Origin: Porticoccus sp.
GTDB taxonomy: Bacteria; Pseudomonadota; Gammaproteobacteria; Pseudomonadales; Porticoccaceae
Direction: 5' to 3'
DNA length: 6,092 nucleotides
NCBI GenBank assembly: GCA_002685455.1
Contig: NYXF01000069.1
Span: 8,316 to 14,407, forward strand
The position numbers and the translations under genes are program-made. Below, in pieces: positions 1 through 6,092 of the stretch. Below the pieces are notes generated by a model. The model saw only the letters and a list, made by a program, of their open reading frames with translations, did no database searches and had not been told where the DNA came from. How positions within the stretch are numbered: position 1 is the stretch's first letter; every line of letters starts with the position of its first letter.

Positions 1-13
1 GTGAGACTAAAAA

Positions 14-1222
14 ATGATGTGGTTAATTTTTGCTTTATTGATATTACTGGCTGCAGCTTTACTTATTTTTCCTTTAATTAAAAAAAAACCTCATCAACAA
101 TATAATTCTGGTGATATAAATAATGAGTTAAAAGAAAATATTGCAGTTTTTAAAGATCAAGAGGCAGAGTCATCTCAGATGCTAGAACAGGGATTTATTG
201 ATGAGGCCGAATATTCAGACCTTATTTCAGAGTATAAATATACTTTGTTGGCAAATGTTAAAGGACAACTAAAATTAAAAAAAAATAATAAAGAAAGCGG
301 GTCATGGGTTTTATTAGTGTGCTTGTTATTGATGCCGATCTTCGTATTTGTCACATATAGTTTTCTTGGCGCAAGTCATGATTTACATATTAGTAACCTG
401 CTAGATAAGCGAACTTTTAATCAAATGAGTGATTTAGATCGTATTAAGCTTAATAAAAAAATACAGATGGAAATATACGAGAGTCTTACAGACGATCCCA
501 CACAGATAAACTATCTCATCGCATTAGCCCAGTTGAAAATGGAAAACAAAAATTTTTTTGGCGCAAAAGAAACTTATCTTAAAGCGCTTAACTATAAACC
601 AAATGATCCAAAATTACTTTCAGAGTATGCGCAGGCCATTTATTTTTCAGAGAACAGGAGGTTTACAAAAGATTTGAATGAGATATTAGATAAAACTCTA
701 AAACTTAATCCTAATAATTCCCTGGCCTTAGGATTAAATGGCATTAAACAATTTGAGCAAGGCCGCTATAAATTGGCAGTTTTAAGCTGGAAAAATGCAC
801 TCAAGACCATTGCAGGTAACTCAAAAGAAGCGGATGCTCTAAATTCGAGTATTCTATATGCAGAAAAATATATAAGTGTTAATGATTTTAAGATTCCCAT
901 AGAAATAACGATCCCTGAGGTATATAAAATTGATAAAGATAAAGTTATATATATTTATGCTCGGGAATGGCAAGGAATAACTAAACCGTTAGCTGCTGTA
1001 AAATTTAAATTATCTGAATTACCTGAGATAGTTTTTTTAGATGATAGCATGAGTATGAGCGACGGAAGATCCCTCTCTTCAATAGAATTTCTTGAGATCA
1101 TAGCTAGAGTATCCATTTCAGGTGAGGTGACCCCTCTGCCAGGAGATTACCAAGGAACAACGGGAAAGTTCAATTTTAAAGAGCAAAAAAAAGCGAAAAT
1201 AAATATCAATAATAAGTTATAG
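14..1222 (+). CDS. ccmI: Cytochrome c maturation protein CcmI (CycH)
   Basis: CcmI is the apocytochrome c chaperone of system I maturation: in the family it holds the C-terminal part of unfolded apocytochrome in the periplasm and passes it to the CcmF/CcmH heme ligation machinery. The 402-residue product shows the full family layout. A first membrane helix lies at about residues 3-22 and is followed by KKK. A charged cytoplasmic loop covers about 23-97, a second helix 98-119, and TPR-like helical repeats about 164-268, for example the stretch ending in ALNYKPND. The C-terminal periplasmic domain (about 293-385) carries the family pattern IYAREWQG, KPLAAVK, ELPEIVFLDDS, ARVSISGEV and GDYQG. 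ATG codons at 14 and 17 are both possible starts; 14 is used here, with only a weak GAG at 3-5 as ribosome binding site. It is a separate protein, not fused to CcmH as in E. coli. The lysine-rich tail (388-402) is not distinctive. The other ccm genes are presumably upstream, outside the window. Confidence 0.93.
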   Translation: MMWLIFALLILLAAALLIFPLIKKKPHQQYNSGDINNELKENIAVFKDQEAESSQMLEQGFIDEAEYSDLISEYKYTLLANVKGQLKLKKNNKESGSWVLLVCLLLMPIFVFVTYSFLGASHDLHISNLLDKRTFNQMSDLDRIKLNKKIQMEIYESLTDDPTQINYLIALAQLKMENKNFFGAKETYLKALNYKPNDPKLLSEYAQAIYFSENRRFTKDLNEILDKTLKLNPNNSLALGLNGIKQFEQGRYKLAVLSWKNALKTIAGNSKEADALNSSILYAEKYISVNDFKIPIEITIPEVYKIDKDKVIYIYAREWQGITKPLAAVKFKLSELPEIVFLDDSMSMSDGRSLSSIEFLEIIARVSISGEVTPLPGDYQGTTGKFNFKEQKKAKININNKL

Positions 1223-1281
1223 AATGATTAACTACTTGTGGCGGTAGATAACCTCGTTTAGCATGTTATATGAATTATTCT

Positions 1282-1293
1282 AAGAAGAAATAT
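1282..1293 (+). promoter_or_regulatory. Ribosome binding site that decides the smc start
   Basis: AAGAAG at 1282-1287 is a partial Shine-Dalgarno match, six bases before the ATG at 1294. No comparable purine tract precedes the in-frame ATG at 1270, where the upstream bases are pyrimidine-rich or mixed. Together with the protein beginning MRLKCIKMAGFKSFVD, the usual gammaproteobacterial Smc N terminus, this favours 1294. Confidence 0.6.
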
Positions 1294-4200
1294 ATGCGCT
1301 TGAAATGTATAAAAATGGCTGGTTTTAAATCTTTTGTTGATCTTACGACAGTAGTTTTGCCAAGCAATTTATGCGCTATAGTTGGACCTAATGGTTGTGG
1401 TAAATCAAATATAATAGATGCTGTACGTTGGGTCATGGGAGAAAGCTCAGCTAAACAGTTAAGAGGTGAGTCACTAACAGATGTAATCTTTAATGGGTCC
1501 GGAAGCCGAAAAGCTATTGGTCTAGCCTCTGTAGAATTAATTTTTGATAACTCAGAGGGTAAGCTTGGTGGTGAGTATGCTAACTGGGGTGAGATCTCGA
1601 TAAAAAGGAAGGTTTCAAGAGATGGTCAATCAAATTATTATTTAAATGGTGATAAGTGTCGCAGGAGAGATATCACTGACATCTTTTTAGGAACTGGTTT
1701 GGGCCCTCGAAGTTATGCAATTATCGAACAGGGAATGATATCTTCGTTGATTGATGCTAAGCCAGAAGAACTTCGTGTTTATATTGAAGAGGCTGCTGGA
1801 ATCTCAAAATATAAAGAACGCCGCAGAGATACTGAAAATCGCATAAAAAGAACTAAAGAGAATTTAGATAGATTAGGTGATATCAGACAAGAGCTCGGGA
1901 ATCAAATTAGTAGACTCGAAAGACAAGCTAAATCTGCAGAAAAATTTACTGAGCTTAAGAGAGACGAGAGAGCGACCAAGGCAAAGCTTTTAGCTATTAA
2001 GTGGCGTGATATATATTCTGAGACACAAAATCTGTCAAAAAACATTTCAGATTATGAATTAAAGGTCGAAAAAATTTCTGCTGAAAAAACTCAGTGCAGC
2101 ACTATGTTAGAGAAGCATCGTGATAATTATACTAGATTAGTTGATTCATTAAATTTAATACAAGGTCGTTATTATTCTGTAGGTTCTGAAGTAACAAGAA
2201 TCCAACAATCAATTCAGTATGCCAACGATAGATCCATAGAGATTAAGAAAGACTTAGAAGAAATAGAACAAAATTTTATTGAAAATAAAGATCACTTGGC
2301 TCTTGATATCAAAACAAAGGAGTCCTTAGAGCATGAATTAAAAAAAATTCAACCAATGCTTAAAGAGGCCATACTAGAACAGAGTAAATCAGAGTTGTTA
2401 TTAAAGAAAGCTGAAAGAGAAATGAATGATTGTCAACTCTATTGGGATGACTTCATAAAAAGCTCCTCAATTCCAGCACAGCAAGTAGAACTTCAGCAAT
2501 CAAGAATAGAGCACCTAGAGCAACTTATTAATCAGTTAGACGAAAAGATAGAAAGATTGATTTTAGAGATTAAGGGTACAACTAATAGCACATTTGAAAA
2601 TGATCTTTCAGAATTAGAGGTAAGAATATCGAAGGTTGATTTAGAATTAAGAGAAAAGCTTACTAAGCTTGATGAGTCAGCAGAACAAATCAATATAGTT
2701 AGAGAAGAATATAGTATTTTGGATTCAAATCTAAATGAGAAGCGCACACAGTTGCAGTCTTTGCTTGGAAAGAGATCATCATTAGAGCAAATAGTGCGCT
2801 CAATACTCAGTATAGATAAAAAGAAAGAGGAGTGGTTTAAAGTCAACAAGATTGAGAAGAACCATAGATTATCTGAAAAAATTAAAGTCTCCCCAGGATG
2901 GGAGTCTGCAGTTGATGTGGTTCTGGGTAATAGCCTTCAAGCAGTTTTCGTAGAAAGCATTAGCGATTTAAGTGACGACATAAAGGCATCAATTGAAAGT
3001 GAATTATTATTAGTAGAGGGGAGTGAAAGTGCGAAAAATAAGATATCAATCGATTTATCTAATTCTCTATTATCTAAAGTGGAAGGAAAGAATTTCGATT
3101 CTTATCTTAAGCCTATTCTCCAGAATGTTATGATTCATAATACTTTGAGCTCTGCACTAAAAAATAGAAAAAACTTGGAGATTGGACAATCCATTATAAC
3201 AAAAGAAGGAGTTTGGTTAGGAAAAGATTGGATTCGTGTTGAAAGTTATAAAGATGCAACAAAGGGATTACTTAAAAGAAAAAAAGAGCTTGAATCACTT
3301 GAATTAAAAATCAAAAATCTCCATTTAAATACAGAGAAATTAGAAGAACAAAAAAATGCGAGCGAGAAAAAATTACGAGAGCTTGAGGATAACAGAGAAA
3401 AAGATAGACAATTCTTAATAACAAAACAAAATTATCATTCAGAACTAAATACTAAAATTAGCAATATTAAAATTCAACTAGATCACATTTCATCTCGCAA
3501 CGATAGATTCAATTTGGAACTTAATGAGACCAAAGGCCAGAGAGCAGAAGAACAACAAAAATTGACTTTGATAAGTAAAGAATTGAATTCATCACTAGTT
3601 GATTTGAGGAAGAAAACTGAAGAAAAAGCTAAATTAGCTGCTAATCGAAAAAACAAGATTGCTAGCCTAGAAAAGACTAGAGAATTATTTAGGCTTAGCA
3701 AAGATCAGGCTCATGAAATAGCTATGAAAGAGAGGGCGGCGAGCACAAAATTACAATTCATAATTGAAGGCATTGTTAGACTAGAAAAACAAGCTAATCG
3801 TTTAGATAGTAGAAAAAAACAATTATATGAGATTAGCAAGAAAGACGACAGTCCAGAGGCCGATCTCCAAGCTAATCTAGCTGAACAATTAGAGCTGAGG
3901 CTCAAGATCGAAAAAGAGCTAAAAGATTCAAGAAAAGAAGTCGAAAATCTTGAGAGCATTATGCGCGATACCGAGCAGGAACAAAATGCATTAGATATAA
4001 AAATCCAACAAGAAAGAACCTTACTTGAGCAAAAAAAAATTACAGCACAAGACTTTCAGACCCGAAGCCAAACTTTATCCGAGCAGATTATCGAATATGG
4101 GCATAATTTGAAAGAATTGCTATTGTCAGTTCCAGAAAGCCAAACTTCTGCTGACCTAGATCTAGCCCTAGAAAAATTAACAAATCGTATACATCGGTTA

Positions 4201-4812
4201 GGTCCAATTAATTTAGCAGCAATCGATGAGTTTAATACTGAATCTGAGAGGAAGCATTACTTAGACAAACAAAATGATGATCTCGAAGAAGCGCTAACTA
4301 CGCTAGAAAATGCTATACGTAAAATCGATAAGGAAACTCGCTCTAGATTTAAAGAAACATTTGATTTAGTTGATAAATCTTTTCAAGATTTATTTCCAAA
4401 ATTATTTGGAGGAGGTAAATCCTACCTTGAGCTTACAAGTGATGACCTGCTCGAGGCTGGTGTATCAATAATGGCAAGACCTCCTGGAAAAAAGAATACA
4501 ACAATTCACCTACTTTCTGGTGGTGAGAAGGCTATGACCGCGATTGCACTCGTGTTCTCTATTTTTCATTTAAATCCTGCCCCATTCTGTATGCTCGATG
4601 AGGTAGATGCACCTCTAGACGATTCAAATGTGCTGCGGTATGCGAAAATAGTTGAAGAAATATCTTCAAGCGTTCAAATTGTGTATATATCTCATAACAA
4701 AAATGCAATGGAAATGGCTAATCAACTAGTAGGTGTAACAATGCATGAGGCTGGTGTATCAAGGCTTGTTAGTGTCGATATAGATCAGGCAGTTGAGTTA
4801 GCGAAGACTTAA
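1294..4812 (+). CDS. smc: Chromosome segregation/condensation ATPase SMC
   Basis: Smc forms a homodimer that, with ScpA and ScpB (not in this window), extrudes and compacts DNA loops to segregate the nucleoid. The 1172-residue product is full length for bacterial Smc. In order: the N-terminal head has Walker A GPNGCGKSN (31-39), the arginine-finger region AKQLRG (R57), and the conserved stretch from FLGTGLGPRS to EEAAGISKYKERR with Q-loop Q146. The first coiled coil covers about 170-510, the hinge about 515-655 (VSPGWESAVDVVLGNSLQ begins at 532), and the second coiled coil about 660-955. The C-terminal head has LGPINLAAIDEF (969-980), signature LLSGGEK (1073-1079), Walker B PFCMLDE with D1102 and E1103, and the H-loop histidine H1134. 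All ATPase residues are present, so it should be active. The motif wording is that of the gammaproteobacterial Smc subfamily. An in-frame ATG at 1270 would add eight residues (MNYSKKKY) but lacks family support. A 16-bp direct repeat encodes EAGVS twice near the end. Confidence 0.97.
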   Translation: MRLKCIKMAGFKSFVDLTTVVLPSNLCAIVGPNGCGKSNIIDAVRWVMGESSAKQLRGESLTDVIFNGSGSRKAIGLASVELIFDNSEGKLGGEYANWGEISIKRKVSRDGQSNYYLNGDKCRRRDITDIFLGTGLGPRSYAIIEQGMISSLIDAKPEELRVYIEEAAGISKYKERRRDTENRIKRTKENLDRLGDIRQELGNQISRLERQAKSAEKFTELKRDERATKAKLLAIKWRDIYSETQNLSKNISDYELKVEKISAEKTQCSTMLEKHRDNYTRLVDSLNLIQGRYYSVGSEVTRIQQSIQYANDRSIEIKKDLEEIEQNFIENKDHLALDIKTKESLEHELKKIQPMLKEAILEQSKSELLLKKAEREMNDCQLYWDDFIKSSSIPAQQVELQQSRIEHLEQLINQLDEKIERLILEIKGTTNSTFENDLSELEVRISKVDLELREKLTKLDESAEQINIVREEYSILDSNLNEKRTQLQSLLGKRSSLEQIVRSILSIDKKKEEWFKVNKIEKNHRLSEKIKVSPGWESAVDVVLGNSLQAVFVESISDLSDDIKASIESELLLVEGSESAKNKISIDLSNSLLSKVEGKNFDSYLKPILQNVMIHNTLSSALKNRKNLEIGQSIITKEGVWLGKDWIRVESYKDATKGLLKRKKELESLELKIKNLHLNTEKLEEQKNASEKKLRELEDNREKDRQFLITKQNYHSELNTKISNIKIQLDHISSRNDRFNLELNETKGQRAEEQQKLTLISKELNSSLVDLRKKTEEKAKLAANRKNKIASLEKTRELFRLSKDQAHEIAMKERAASTKLQFIIEGIVRLEKQANRLDSRKKQLYEISKKDDSPEADLQANLAEQLELRLKIEKELKDSRKEVENLESIMRDTEQEQNALDIKIQQERTLLEQKKITAQDFQTRSQTLSEQIIEYGHNLKELLLSVPESQTSADLDLALEKLTNRIHRLGPINLAAIDEFNTESERKHYLDKQNDDLEEALTTLENAIRKIDKETRSRFKETFDLVDKSFQDLFPKLFGGGKSYLELTSDDLLEAGVSIMARPPGKKNTTIHLLSGGEKAMTAIALVFSIFHLNPAPFCMLDEVDAPLDDSNVLRYAKIVEEISSSVQIVYISHNKNAMEMANQLVGVTMHEAGVSRLVSVDIDQAVELAKT
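4453..4468 (+). repeat. Direct repeat copy 1 within smc
   Basis: The bases GAGGCTGGTGTATCAA recur exactly at 4747-4762. This copy begins on a codon boundary and encodes EAGVS at Smc residues 1054-1058, just before the signature motif. Flanking bases differ on both sides, so the match is exactly 16 bp. Confidence 0.9.
4747..4762 (+). repeat. Direct repeat copy 2 within smc
   Basis: This is the second copy of the 16-bp repeat, encoding EAGVS at Smc residues 1152-1156 within the conserved end MHEAGVSRLV. It lies 294 bases (98 codons) from copy 1 in the same reading frame, so recombination between the copies would remove the signature, Walker B and H-loop without shifting the frame. Confidence 0.9.
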
Positions 4813-4831
4813 TTTTAATTATAGATATTTG

Positions 4832-4883
4832 AATATAACCTAACTAAAAAATATACAATTTTATTTTTTAGTTAGGTTATATT
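4832..4883. terminator. Perfect 22-bp inverted repeat; probable end of the smc transcript
   Basis: The left arm 4832-4853 and right arm 4862-4883 are perfect reverse complements (22 of 22) around the 8-base loop 4854-4861. The repeat starts 19 bases after the smc stop codon. The few G/C pairs sit in the outer half (ACCTAAC with GTTAGGT), and an A6/T6 tract sits near the loop. No T-run follows directly; the next one (T7) is at 4904-4910, about 20 bases on. The inverted repeat is certain. Its role as terminator is inferred from its place at the gene end and could instead be 3'-end protection or attenuation. Confidence 0.6.
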
Positions 4884-4893
4884 AAAGTATGTT

Positions 4894-4921
4894 TTGTGAT
4901 CAATTTTTTTCTCATTATAAA
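4894..4921 (+). promoter_or_regulatory. Candidate sigma70-type promoter for zipA-ligA
   Basis: TTGTGA at 4894-4899 (four of six against TTGACA) is followed after 16 bases by TATAAA at 4916-4921 (five of six against TATAAT). It lies after the hairpin and about 20 bases before the zipA start, which would give a short leader of roughly 15 bases. In AT-rich DNA such matches arise by chance, but the position between a probable terminator and a gene start supports it. Confidence 0.45.
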
Positions 4922-4931
4922 CAAGTAAATT

Positions 4932-4942
4932 AAAGGCATTAA
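4932..4942 (+). promoter_or_regulatory. Ribosome binding site of zipA
   Basis: AAAGG at 4932-4936 lies six bases before the ATG at 4943, a normal Shine-Dalgarno spacing. Confidence 0.6.

Positions 4943-6092
<1,150 letters not shown>

Noticed and set aside
1..17. Possible 3' end of an upstream gene (for example ccmH) ending at TGA 15-17 and overlapping the ccmI start as ATGA
   Set aside because: Only four sense codons would be visible and other frames also stop here (TGA 2-4, TAA 8-10), so neither frame nor identity can be supported.
1223..1293. Possible smc promoter (TTGTGG at 1236, TAGCAT at 1259) and a 5-bp inverted repeat (ATAAC 1248, GTTAT 1265)
   Set aside because: The promoter match is only three and four of six, and the repeat is short with a 12-base loop; both are expected by chance in AT-rich DNA.
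1270..1293. Upstream ATG as the smc start, adding MNYSKKKY
   Set aside because: There is no ribosome binding site before 1270, and the family N terminus begins at the MRLK encoded from 1294.
2532..3959. Three open frames on the minus strand within smc (2532-2849, 3483-3701, 3711-3959)
   Set aside because: They are Ser/Leu-rich antisense products of coiled-coil coding sequence, with no recognisable domain, and lie wholly inside smc.
4896..4918. TGTGA as a CRP-type half site near the zipA promoter
   Set aside because: The matching TCACA half is missing at the required spacing, and the bases are better explained as part of the -35 element.

Overview
The window reads as chromosomal core DNA from a low-GC gammaproteobacterium (roughly one third G+C by eye). 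Four genes lie head to tail on the + strand: ccmI, smc, zipA and the 5' part of ligA. ZipA is essentially confined to Gammaproteobacteria, and smc-zipA-ligA is a familiar gammaproteobacterial order. A true Smc means that this lineage does not rely on MukB alone, unlike E. coli and its relatives. CcmI implies system I cytochrome c maturation, so the cell respires with c-type cytochromes. A free-living AT-rich marine lineage or a host-associated one would both fit; the sequence alone does not decide.

Layout: ccmI (14-1222) begins almost at the left edge and is probably the last gene of a ccm operon lying outside the window. A 71-base gap with no convincing promoter leads to smc (1294-4812), a complete 1172-residue condensin subunit with all ATPase motifs, two coiled-coil arms and a hinge. 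The 130-base gap 4813-4942 holds a perfect 22-bp inverted repeat (4832-4883), then a plausible sigma70-type promoter and a ribosome binding site for zipA (4943-5722). ligA starts one base after the zipA stop (5724) and runs off the right edge just after its catalytic lysine motif.

Functionally, smc, zipA and ligA link chromosome compaction and segregation, anchoring of the FtsZ ring to the membrane, and joining of DNA nicks. zipA and ligA look co-transcribed from the promoter upstream of zipA, while the hairpin after smc probably separates the two transcription units. ccmI belongs to a different process and seems to be a neighbour by position only.

I found no mobile element, CRISPR array, RNA gene, defence system or evident novel system. 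The points worth a second look are modest: the unusual hairpin, a 16-bp in-frame direct repeat flanking the SMC signature and Walker B motifs, the hinge end without the common glycine motif, the short ZipA linker, and A9 tracts inside genes.
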